NCBI GenBank assembly: GCA_022695795.1
Contig: MU404225.1
Coordinates: 1 to 47,000, forward strand
DNA length: 47,000 nucleotides
Direction of reading: 5' to 3'
From: Biscogniauxia marginata
Lineage: Eukaryota; Ascomycota; Sordariomycetes; Xylariales; Xylariaceae
The translations under genes and the position numbers were made by a program. Shown one piece after another: positions 21,163 to 30,873 of the stretch (position 1 is its first letter; the number at the start of each line of letters is the position of its first letter). The notes beneath the pieces were generated by a model, which was not told the DNA's origin, did no database searches, and saw only the letters and a program-made list of their open reading frames with translations.

Positions 21163-21882
21163 ATGGCAAAGCAAGTGTATGAGACCTTCTCTAGCAGCGA
21201 AGTTACCGAAGACATGCTGGTCGAAGCTGCGAAATTCTTCAGTGAGAACTACGGAGTCTGGGGAGAACAATCTTCCAGGCCAGGTAAGCAATGCGGTCCC
21301 TTAGCGTATTCCTTCTCATGTCTTCTCAGGAAGGCGAGTTACCCTCACTGCCCGTCGACTGCGAGCACAATACCTTCTCGAATCCGCAAAGACCTCGTAC
21401 ACCCGAGTCACTGTCAATGAGACCCTTGCCGGAAATGCATTCGTCTGCCGATGGACCTGTGACGGCAAGACGGTCTGTTGGATCACTCAACTGGTCGTGG
21501 GGGAGGCATACCGCGAACGTGGACTTGCAAGCGGCCTGCTAAGAGCTCTCAAGGAGGACGGAGATCACGTATACGGTATCATGAGCTCCCACCCGGCTGC
21601 GTGTTTGGCGGCTGCAGCAACTTTTGGATGTAAGTACGACCTACCCGCTCACGCCAGACCTTAAAGCTAACATGGACAGCCACAATCGAGAAAATCTCGC
21701 TCGACTTTATTGCCGAAAATGCCACGCCAATCTTGAAAGCTTCACCAATAAAATACATCCGGGATGCAAAGCTGTGCGGTTCTCTCTTTGATAACACAGA
21801 CTCTACAGGGCTGGTTTCAGGGGTGAACACCAATTTCTTTGTAGATCATCAAGAGCCACTGGAAGCATTGAGCGTGATCTAG
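21163..21882 (+). CDS. GNAT-family N-acetyltransferase with an early in-frame TAG
   Basis: Three exons: 21163-21283, 21330-21629 and 21680-21882, introns of 46 and 50 bp; 207 residues to a TAG at 21880. The splices restore S-R-P-G-R-R-V-T-L-T-A-R-R-L-R-A-Q-Y-L and F-G-S-T-I-E-K-I-S-L-D-F. The acetyl-CoA site is W-I-T-Q-L-V-V-G-E-A-Y-R-E-R-G-L-A-S-G-L, with R-E-R-G-L-A at 102-107. Later residues D-A-K-L-C-G-S-L-F-D and N-T-N-F-F-V-D-H are typical of a fungus-specific GNAT group of unknown substrate. Beyond the TAG the same frame stays open for 47 codons (to 22026) and reads W-P-L-G-E-L-P-D-G-H-E-Y-L-L-I-V-P-G, which looks like genuine protein. The gene may therefore be shortened by a CAG-to-TAG change. 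An in-frame ATG at 20986 would add 59 residues; 21163 has the better start context. Confidence 0.75.
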
Positions 21883-22882
21883 GAAACCTGGAAATGGCCA
21901 CTAGGGGAATTGCCAGATGGGCATGAATATCTTCTCATCGTGCCGGGAAAATATCGCCGGTCTAAGCCCCGGTTACTGACCAGGACAACTGATGGAAATG
22001 AACATGGTGAGGTATCTGGTCACTGAATCACTTCATTTGGTATGAGTATTGACGTCTTTAAATCGCATAAAATAATACTTTAAAACTGTAAGTTCATGAA
22101 AATTTTATCACAGTGTTAACCATCGTGGGCTATATATACCAACCTAGAATATCTAATGTCGACGTTGATATTTCGATACCCCTTTGTCCATTATCATAAG
22201 TCACCTTATTTCTCTTTCCATATTTATGAAAAGGAGAAACAATTTTAAGCACGTGGTAGTTAATCATTCCTTATAATATCAATATACCGTTAGGTAGCAT
22301 AAAAATGGTAAGCGATCGAGGTGAGCCGTAATTGAGAGGAAAGACCACTAAATACCTAGAAAGACTATTAGCCACACCCGACTTTGAGAGCTATAAGAAA
22401 GTCTTATATTAACCACGGTGAGCTCGGCGAGCTACGTAGATGAAAGCTTACATGGCACCTGCTCTCGTGAAATTTTGGCATGTTTTGACACTTAAGATCT
22501 AGTCCAGCTTATAAATATTTAATACTTCATATCATGTCTTTTTATGTACGGAGAGTCTTTGATTGCTAAGAACAGCCAAGATATTAGCAACAATAACAGC
22601 TATACCTTAACAGAGTATAAGGGCTATTACTTAAGCTAAACGTCCTTTCTATATATTAATATGACGAGGGGGGTCTTTATATTAACGAGGACCTTATAAA
22701 CTGGATATAAACCTCGAATTAAATATAAATACAATTAAATAGAATATTTCGAATAACTTTAAATATATTATATATAACTATAAATATATATATCTAGTTA
22801 TTATATCCACTGTTAAAAGCTTTAACAAGTAAAGACTTTTAAAAGGATTAGTAGTAGTTAAAGTTCTCGCTTAATATTTAAG
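21883..22882. other. AT-rich intergenic DNA, partly degenerate
   Basis: The first 144 bp continue the GNAT reading frame past its TAG. The rest becomes AT-rich, especially 22600-22880, with no open frame or recognisable gene; it is probably an old RIP-affected repeat. It ends at the TTAAG target-site copy (22878-22882) that precedes a solo LTR. Confidence 0.55.
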
Positions 22883-23211
22883 TGTCACGTCGGGAGGGCA
22901 AGCTAGGTATAACCAGTGTATTCTTATAGGGGAGGGATAGAGCAAGACAAACGCTTGCCCTATCCCAAAGGAAGGGGAGAGAGTCTACCCTTATATACCT
23001 GCTTGATACGGGACGATAGGGGGTATGACGTCATATAGGGATTAGGTCCATAAAAGGGAGCCCTGGCAGGGCTCCACGAGCCAGGCTCTCCATCATCAAT
23101 ACATCACCTTCTCTCTCACCCCTATGCATTCGCATCACTGCTACAGGTCAGGGACTGACCTGGAGCAGGTAAGGTACGTGCTAGTAGCTTCCGTGACCCC
23201 TGCCTGTGACA
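22883..23211. mobile_element. Solo LTR with TTAAG target-site duplication
   Basis: A 329-bp element begins TGTCACGTCGGG and ends CCTGCCTGTGACA, with terminal inverted TGTCAC/GTGACA. It is flanked by the identical 5-bp sequence TTAAG at 22878-22882 and 23212-23216, the target duplication expected from LTR-retrotransposon integrase. It has ordinary base composition and a TATA-like CATAAAAGG near 23050, followed by a pyrimidine-rich stretch, as in an LTR promoter. No internal domain lies on either side, so this is a product of LTR-LTR recombination. The surrounding DNA is AT-rich, so the element is younger than the decay around it. Confidence 0.85.
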
Positions 23212-25033
23212 TTAAGTTGGTTTTCACAATGTAAAGAGACTAGGTTTTTTAACATTATATTTTCTTATATCAAATCATTATAGGCTCTCTTAAGCAGGCC
23301 GGTTTTAAAAGGTTTTCGTCGAAAAAAAACTAATTTATAGGTTGAAAAAACTAAATATCTTTATATAAAATGTCATTATAATAACGTATTATCCGAGATT
23401 GTTTATAATTTCGAGGTTTTAATTTGTTCGAATATCGGGGTTTTTTTTTAAATAATTATATTATATATTATTATAATATTAAAATGAAACATTTATCATT
23501 AAAATATATATATTAAAAGGTTATAATTTAAAATATAAAGGTCGATATAAATTAATCGTCGCCGTTTAAAAAATTATAAAACGAGTTAAACTCGTTTAAA
23601 ATCGAGAAAATAATATGTGAAATTAAGCAAGATCGCTCGGGATTATACGTGATAAATGGGAATTATTTAAGATTATAAAATCGACGGCATCGGAAGTATG
23701 TCATGATGGTGAGTAATAATGGCCGAATGGTGGTGGTCAAAGCGTTCGCTAGTTATTAAGTTGGTTTTCATAGTGGGAGAGACTTAGCTCTCTAACATCA
23801 TTACAAACTCTTAATTCAACCCTATGCTTTATTACCCGTAATTAATGCCGAATCATATACTAACTACCCTTGCTAGAGCAGGTTATGTGATAAGTAGTAC
23901 CTACCTACCTAAGCAATGATTAGTTCTAGCACACCTTCTCCAATTAAATCCGGCATATCCGGAGTTGAACAAGCTTTTGTGTCTCATTACGTGAACAGCT
24001 TGCGTATTTAGGTAGTTTACGACTATTTTCACATGTCTCGACTAGAAAGTCGAGGGAATTGGCTCAACGATTCTCTATCACCTTGATTTCTTTGGAGCGT
24101 GATTCGAGCGGAGAGTTGTTGCGGTCTCCCACTATTCCATGTGCCTCTAGGGACTATAGATTCTACTAGTAATAGTTGGTGAAGTTGCCGGCTTTCCACG
24201 GTGCAATTGCTGTGGGTCCGGTGATTGGACGCACATAATACCCCATACCCGTGGACAACTGCCGAAGCGATGCTCAACATCGGACTTAACGCTGTTACCT
24301 TTCGGTCTTTAACTGAAGCGTCGTGAGGGCCCGCAACTAACTTTCACGGAATTTAATGATAACTGAGGTACATCTTCGTTGTGTCGATGTATTGTGGAGG
24401 ATTAGGTTGCTACATAGCTACTGGAATAGGAGGGAGCTATAACCCACTACGTCATATGGCTGACTGTATGCATTTGTCACAGGTGTGAGTTAGCTGGTAG
24501 GTAACTTTATTTTTATAACGAACACTTTGCAGGGGTAATAATTGGTTCACATATTTTATACTATACATAGTAGGTATATTCTCACACTGTCCATCGATGT
24601 TATCTCCGAGCCTTATCGGCCAGACTTATAAATTTGTTTAGTAGATACTCTCGATCATGGAATCGAGTATCAAGATCTATTGCAGTGAAACCTAATCCCT
24701 ACAAAAAGAGACCGTGAAGATACTTTATAATACAAGTAAATGTGATATGATCGTAGGTACCTATATATCGTGTTATTGAGTCACTCAACCCAAAGATGTC
24801 TCAGTAAGTAGGGGCCTAGCAAGTCGTGACTAGTAAAAGTCCGAGACATTGTGGATGTCAATCGGATCTCGCCTTGATAGGTTGCATCAAGAACTAGGGC
24901 ACATAACTAACATGCTCCGCGATCTACGAAGTAGCGTGCGCAAAGACCCGTAATGTGTTTAACTTGCTGCGTGCGGAGTAATTTACGGGGAATGGACATA
25001 GACGGGCATATACGGGCATATTCGTCTTGCTGC
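23212..25033. other. Degenerate AT-rich DNA and promoter-side intergenic region
   Basis: Positions 23220-23680 are AT-rich and degenerate. A sequence of about 50 bp starting TTAAGTTGGTTTTCA at 23212 recurs at about 23757-23805, with the first copy showing extra A/T substitutions; the similarity also continues leftward of the solo LTR. From 23800 the composition returns toward normal but no gene is supported. The minus-strand frame 24029-24280 has no familiar features. Confidence 0.55.
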
Positions 25034-25041
25034 TATATAAA
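25034..25041 (+). promoter_or_regulatory. Probable TATA box of the aldo/keto reductase gene
   Basis: TATATAAA lies 175 bp before the start codon, just after two near-identical copies of ACGGGCATATACGGGCATAT (about 25002-25020), and is followed by a pyrimidine-rich leader. Position and surroundings fit a core promoter; no expression evidence is available. Confidence 0.45.
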
Positions 25042-25215
25042 TCCCGCCGTGGTCGAAGCAGACACCCATTCAGTCTGGATCGGTACTAAAACTCTTAATA
25101 CCGAAGCATAAACTGCTCGATCCCTCGCGAGTATCAACATCAACTATTCCGTCGATTCATATCTTCCAAGCTCTCTTAGTATCTTCCTCCCTTCATATCA
25201 AACCAAGTCGTCAGC

Positions 25216-26364
25216 ATGTCTCTATGGAAGGCGGCTCCAGAGCCGGCCACTGAGCTCGGCCGCTACCGCATTCTTGCCCCCAGTGCGGGCATCCGAGTCT
25301 CCCCTCTCCAACTCGGGGCAATGTCCATCGGCAGCGCCTGGGCCGACTTCATGGGAAGCATGGACAAAGAACAGGCTTTCAAGCTGCTTGACGCGTATTT
25401 CGATGCAGGAGGTAATTTCATCGACACAGCCAATGCCTACCAAGACGAACAGTCTGAGCGTTGGATCGGGGAGTGGATGGCTGGCCGCAAAAATCGCGAC
25501 CAGGTCGTCATAGCCACCAAATACACCACCGACTACAAGTCGTACGAGCACGGCAAGGGCAAAGTCGTCAACTCCTGTGGGAACCATAAGAGAAGCTTGC
25601 ACATGTCCGTTCGGGACTCGCTCAAGAAACTGCAAACCGATTGGATTGACATTCTGTATCTACACTGGTGGGACTGGACCACGTCGATCGAGGAGGTCAT
25701 GAACTCCCTCCATATCCTGGTCGAGCAAGGCAAAGTCTTATACCTTGGCATTTCCGACAGTCCCGCCTGGGTTGTGAGCGCTGCGAATACGTACGCCAAG
25801 GCGCACGGGAAGACCCCGTTCTCCGTCTACCAAGGCCGCTGGAATGTGATGAAGCGGGATTTCGAACGCGACATCATCCCGATGGCTCGGTATTTCGGCA
25901 TGGCACTCGCGCCCTGGGACGTGCTAGGCCAAGGGAAACTGCAGACCCGGAAGGAGATCGAAGAGCGCCGGGCAAGGGGCGAGCCCCTCCGGAGTCTCCG
26001 TGGCAAAGAACAGACGGAAGAAGAGATCCGCACGAGTGATGCGCTCGCCAAGGTAGCTGCCGAGCACGGCATCGAATCCGTCACCTCAATCGCACTGGCG
26101 TATGTCTTCGCCAAGTACCCTTACGTTTTCCCGATCGTGGGCGGACGTAAAGTCAGTCATCTAGAGGAGAACCTCCAGTCCCTCAAGATCAAATTGACGG
26201 ACGAGCAGATCAAGTTCCTCGAGTCTGTCAATCCCTTTGATATCGGCTTCCCGGGCACCTTCATCGGCCCAGAGATTACCGAGACTCTGATATCTCCACC
26301 TTTGATGTCTACCGCAGGCACCCTAGCTATCGTCCGAAACGCTCGTCCAATTGGACATGCTTGA
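25216..26364 (+). CDS. Aldo/keto reductase, norsolorinic acid reductase/aryl-alcohol dehydrogenase-like (AKR9 type)
   Basis: Intronless, 382 residues, the usual size for this class. The catalytic tetrad is present: D70 and Y75 in F-I-D-T-A-N-A-Y, K102 in A-T-K-Y, H150 in L-Y-L-H-W-W-D. The opening [23 protein letters not shown] and the later P-I-V-G-G-R-K cofactor segment match the fungal norB/AAD group, which reduces aromatic or polyketide carbonyls with NADPH. The ATG at 25216 follows a CAGC context and a 5' region with a TATA box. Downstream on the other strand lie relics of an FAD oxidase and an NmrA-like reductase, and 4.5 kb away an intact flavin monooxygenase. That context suggests a secondary-metabolism tailoring role, but the substrate cannot be named. 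Confidence 0.9.
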   Translation: MSLWKAAPEPATELGRYRILAPSAGIRVSPLQLGAMSIGSAWADFMGSMDKEQAFKLLDAYFDAGGNFIDTANAYQDEQSERWIGEWMAGRKNRDQVVIATKYTTDYKSYEHGKGKVVNSCGNHKRSLHMSVRDSLKKLQTDWIDILYLHWWDWTTSIEEVMNSLHILVEQGKVLYLGISDSPAWVVSAANTYAKAHGKTPFSVYQGRWNVMKRDFERDIIPMARYFGMALAPWDVLGQGKLQTRKEIEERRARGEPLRSLRGKEQTEEEIRTSDALAKVAAEHGIESVTSIALAYVFAKYPYVFPIVGGRKVSHLEENLQSLKIKLTDEQIKFLESVNPFDIGFPGTFIGPEITETLISPPLMSTAGTLAIVRNARPIGHA

Positions 26365-26644
26365 TGTAGTTAGGTAGATACTAAAGAGAGAGTGTGTGTG
26401 TTCTTAGCTTAGCAGGTTCAATTCCCCATTTTGAGCTAGATTTCTCATCTAGAAAATGAGATTATCGTCAGGGGGCACGATTGCGCAGTTATTTAAAAAA
26501 GAATTACGGTGCTAAAAATATCCGCCAAATATGAAAGTGAATACCATATGGACATCATGAAAAAAATTTTACCAGGACTCACTTATTATAGGACTAGCAG
26601 AAAAATATTATGTCAGACCATTCATATCAGCTTGAAGTAGCCAA

Positions 26645-28160
26645 TCACCCGCGTGATGTGAATATACTTTCGGGATCTACGGCCTTCGGGATAACACCAA
26701 CTAACTTCAGCTTATCCTCGTCTCCATGCCCCGAGAAAATATCTTGTCCCCTATTAGCGTAGTTGATATACAAGAAAGGGTGCAGCCCATTGAGTTCCTC
26801 TGCAGTGTCCCTGAACCCCTGGATGAACCTGTCCGCGAAGGAGTACAACTTTGAATCGTCCTCTCGATTAATCCAACCCACGGTGAGAAGGTCGACTATT
26901 TTATCGTTAGTCGATTTGAGGGAACATTGCTAGTCTATCAACTCGCTAATTAGGTGCACTTCGACATCAATTCCTAGCATGTTCCCTCCACTCCAGCTAT
27001 ATGTTGCGGATGACGGTGGTGGTTATCGAATATATAATCCACTGCGGAGTAACGCCAGTGGCATTTTTCCATTTTTGAACCTCCTCTTTAAACATTCCAA
27101 TGACTGACTCTTTACTCAGCTCTATAGATGGGTAATAAGCGAGCGTATAGAAGACGTTCCTGCAGGGATATAGTGCTCGTAGAAACGTGACCCTGTTTTG
27201 CTCAACTCGTTAATCCCAAAGGTCCCCCCGCTCCTCGTGCTATTTTCCTAGCAGCTTATGCCTCCGGTTACGCTCGTTTCACCTGGAATATGATCCAGCG
27301 TGTCAAAGACCGGAGGATATAAGACTGGCTGCGCATAACGTTGTGTGCTTGACATAACGTATGGATTCTGAACTGGGGAGTAGGAGTAGGTGTACTCTAG
27401 TGCAATACTAATATCTTCGGAGTCCTGAATCGTGAAATTTTCTCGGCTTCTTCTAGGAACCTATCCCCTTGGTTGTTACCAAAGAGCGAAATCCAGTGTA
27501 CACCGGACTTTGTGGAAAGACGCCAGCAGTGAATGATGTGATGATGCTGAAGTTGTTTCTGTTGAAATATGGGGCTATACGACCCTTGTCACCTGTATCT
27601 ATATATATAGGTGGGCTTCGCCCACCTACCTAGATTCATCTTGAACTAATACACTTGATCCTATCCTCACATCTTCGTCTCATCTCAACAGTTTCCACCG
27701 CCTCTAAGAGCATAATAGAGGTCTGGATGCTGAGTTTCAGACATGGTTACCAAAGTAGCATTAGATAACACGACCTATATCTATTATCTAAGGTTATTCT
27801 AAATGATTGGGAAGAAACATTACCTCATAATCAAAGTCATTGTCTCATGCCCAACCCATATTTGGTTACAACAACAGAAGTTCCACCACCCAAATTGAAA
27901 CCGCCTGCGCCAACTTGGCCAACTCGTCCTTTAATATAAGCAAGGCTATACGGGTCTAGACCAGCGAATAACTGACACGAGGTAGCTCCGCAACCTATCT
28001 GGGCGGTGGCACGCTCTTCCGAGGTTACTTTGACGTTTATGCGGCCTATATCGATTGCAACACCGCCGGCTGAAACAGAGTCATCTGGAAACTGTGAATA
28101 ACTAATTGCTCCTTTATACCGCAAATTTGCACCAATTTTGGACCAAGACCGGCATGATAA
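26645..28160 (-). pseudogene. Relic of a berberine-bridge-type FAD-linked oxidase
   Basis: Three separated fragments in family order on the minus strand. The N-terminal FAD (PCMH) part at 28124-27837 reads V-A-I-D-I-G-R-I-N, then G-R-V-G-Q-V-G-A-G-G-F-N-L-G-G-G-T-S, the loop that holds FAD. A central piece at about 27450-27248 reads A-L-E-Y-T-Y-S-Y-S-P-V-Q-N-P-Y-V-M and stops at a TAG. A C-terminal piece at 26881-26645 reads Y-I-N-Y-A-N-R-G-Q-D-I-F, then D-P-E-S-I-F. Stops and frame changes separate them, and the section between the first two (27450-27836) is unlike the family and contains a 9-bp hairpin at 27608-27628, so part was lost or replaced. Intact members oxidise alcohols or amines with covalently held FAD, often in secondary metabolism. 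It is not expected to be functional. Confidence 0.75.
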
Positions 28161-28656
28161 AGGACACTTCTGTAGACGTTTGCTTTACTCGGCAATAATA
28201 TAGTCGCCGCCTGCTAATACCAGGTTGTCAAGTTAGCATTGTTGTCTTTGCAGTGGAGTTTATCTCTGAATTTGAAAGCAAGCTCGTCGCACTATTTACT
28301 AGTTAGATTCAAGTTTGGTAAGTTAAAATTTCTAGACGTAATTTTTTAACAAGACTGTTGTGAGAGGAAACCAAAAAGAAAAACTGAGGGTTATAATGGT
28401 GTTAGTCATTCTAGTGTTAAAAGCACTATAAAAGCTAATAAAAGGACAAATTTTATAAGTTCTTCGCACCTTTTTATAAGACTTAGAATTAAAGCTATTT
28501 ATGTCTTTTACTTGAAAAATGTAAATATTAATAATAAGGAAAATGTTGTATAAGAAAAATAAAAACGAGTATTACTTGATTTCAACTGATTTATTTGGCT
28601 GCTGTCATAGAAAAAAAATAAGTTGATCTAATGGATTAGAAAAAATGAAAGATTTT
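28161..28656. other. AT-rich intergenic DNA
   Basis: Positions 28161-28270 may still hold remote N-terminal remains of the FAD oxidase relic. The rest (28300-28650) is AT-rich with no open frame. It ends at the tRNA gene. No repeats are evident. Confidence 0.5.
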
Positions 28657-28729
28657 TGATCCGACCCGGTCTCGAACCGGGGACCTTGAGTGTGTTAAAC
28701 TCATGTGATAACCACTACACCATCGGACC
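28657..28729 (-). tRNA. tRNA-Val (anticodon AAC)
   Basis: A 73-nt cloverleaf is readable on the minus strand. The acceptor stem pairs GGTCCGA with TCGGATC (one G-T pair), the D-arm holds TGGTGTAGTGGTTATCA with an internal A-box, the anticodon stem TGAGT/ACTCA encloses loop TTAACAC with anticodon AAC, and the T-arm is CCCGG-TTCGAGA-CCGGG with a B-box. The anticodon reads valine GUU/GUC-type codons through inosine. There is no intron and no encoded CCA, as expected for a nuclear gene. It stands alone between two pseudogene relics. Confidence 0.95.
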
Positions 28730-28889
28730 ATTGATGTTAGGTTCACTTTCTATAATTGTATATATTATCCACCAATAGTGGGTCTTGAACTGGCGCGTTA
28801 GTCCCATCTTGCATACAGGTCAACCCTTGAAATAATGTTACTTACTACCGTGGGTTGTTACAGGTAATGAATATGTAAAACTGATTTTT

Positions 28890-29440
28890 ACTATGATTTT
28901 CTTAAATCGCGATACAATTCCCACTCGTTCGACTAAGATTAATACCTATATGCTGTCGGCAAGCAGCCCTGGCGGCTGGTAGACCCTTCAAATATTCATA
29001 AGCTATTTTCCCCTTTCCGGCAATGATTCCATGTGTATAGTTCTCCAAGCCGTTACCCTTCATATTGGGATACAACTCCTTGACAGTGATGTATCCCAAG
29101 TATCGAGCGTGATCGGGGGTATTGTCCCCACGAACGCCGCAAGAGTACCAATAATTATGATTATTGATATATCGTTTCTTTTTCAGAGCAACTAACTATA
29201 TCCCTTAAATAGAGAGTCCCCTTAGGTGGTGCCACCCTGGCGAAGAAGCAGGACAGATATTGCCCAACACCCGCAACCTTGGAAGCGGTGATGAGTGGGA
29301 TCTCGGCCAATGCACTACTGTCGTATATGGTAGATGTCACGACATCTATGCCCTTGAGAGTCTTGACTAGCTCATCCTCTTCACCACTCGACAAGGCTCA
29401 TGCTCTGATGGGCATGCTTTCTCCCGTTGGCGTCCGCATT
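28890..29440 (-). pseudogene. Relic of an NmrA-like NAD(P)-binding reductase
   Basis: The N-proximal fragment at 29394-29161 reads E-D-E-L-V-K-T-L-K-G-I-D-V-V-T-S-T-I-Y, then I-T-A-S-K-V-A-G-V-G-Q-Y and P-P-K-G-T-L-Y-L-R-D, the order seen in NmrA/isoflavone-reductase-like proteins. A C-terminal fragment at 29099-28902 reads L-G-Y-I-T-V-K-E-L-Y-P-N-M-K. The glycine-rich nucleotide loop that should begin the protein is not found upstream, and the two fragments are in interrupted frames, so the gene is broken. Intact relatives are NADPH sensors or reductases and occur in metabolic clusters. Confidence 0.7.
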
Positions 29441-30873
29441 AACACCGGAATGATTCTCCTAGAGACGTCAGTGTCCTTTCATGGGCGGGATCCTGTGTTA
29501 AAACTGTTAGTTAGATACAGATACAGACACAGAAATAGGTATGTCATAGGAGATTATGTGTTTACGGCGAACTATCTGGTTCAGGCGGTTCTTGATCCCT
29601 CTCCTCTCACGAGCGTGAGATGTTATAAGTGATATCATTGATCCATACCGCGAGAAAGAAATTGACGGGGTCTTGGCCGATGTACGATGCTACGACCTCG
29701 ATGTACAATTGTGGCACACATGCACCTGTCATCGACCTGCATTGGTGCATATCACTTTATTTTAACGACTCAGTAGCCTAACCTACTTGGTTAACCTACA
29801 CTGAATTAGGTGCTAGGCATGGCTATTTGATGAAACTCTCCGCTTCATGGGAATCTAAAGGACCTAGAAGTCTCCGAACATAACCCATGCCCGGCATTCA
29901 TGAGAAACACATTTCAGATCACAAGATCCCGTCGTTATGGGATAGCCACGACCATACACTAGTATTCAAAATAGTTGAGACTCATATTCGTTAATAATCG
30001 AAAGGCTCGGCTTTTGAAGTTAAGTGAAATGCAAGATGACCGTCGAAAGAGTTGGTCCATGAAATGGTTGATTACCTCCGAAAGGGGGAAAAGAAGAAAA
30101 AAGGGGGGCATTTCGAAATCGTCGAAGAGGCTGCTCATAATCACTATGCCTTTAGTAGGTGTTGGCATACATCATATATTTTATCATCTTTCTGTGAGTT
30201 CATCTGTTAGAAGTTAGAATGAAAGGGGTGAGGTTCGAGATGGAGTTATGCAACTCGAGTATAAGCACACGAATGAGAATAATGAATGCAATACTGGTGG
30301 CACTATTTCAATACGTTATTAATATCAATAACAATTTTATAATCGTCTAAAATTTGTCTTTTATCTTCCTAGAGAGCTCGGTAAAGCGCATGAGCATAAG
30401 TATTTTTCTCCGTTGGTCCGGAGCGAGGACCGTAATATCGTATGCTTGTGATAGAAAAAGGCATCCTCGACAACATCGTAAGAAGCTATGTGGGATAACA
30501 CGAGATTGTCTATGGATCTACAGTATCATGTGAGTAGAATAAAAATAAGAAATCACCAGTCTGGCTTTTCGCGCTCGGTATATACCGGAGAGTCGGCGCA
30601 GACTAGGTGATCCCTCGGCCCCGTCCGCCCGCAAACCGGAATGGCGCCATTGCCTATCCACATTTATCAACCTAGAAATGATACCACTTGCTTCCGGCGC
30701 ATCCCTTTAAAATATCCATGACGTTCAACGGGGGACGGTTTAGTGTGTGCGCTCTGAGAAAGACTTGGTTACATGCGCATACGAGACGTAGCGTAATTGG
30801 TATTATCAAGCGTAACGGATCTACATTCGGTACCTGGGAAAGCGTTCACTTTAGCTCTACATAGCTCCGCGCT
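29441..30873. other. Intergenic, no gene seen
   Basis: About 1.4 kb without a supported gene. Open frames at 29279-29632 and 29975-30217 lie antisense to the NmrA relic or are short and not protein-like. The last few hundred bases are less AT-rich and probably contain the promoter of the flavin monooxygenase gene. Confidence 0.55.

Noticed and set aside
24029..24280. Minus-strand frame of 83 codons
   Set aside because: No motif, no family resemblance, and neighbouring DNA is degenerate.
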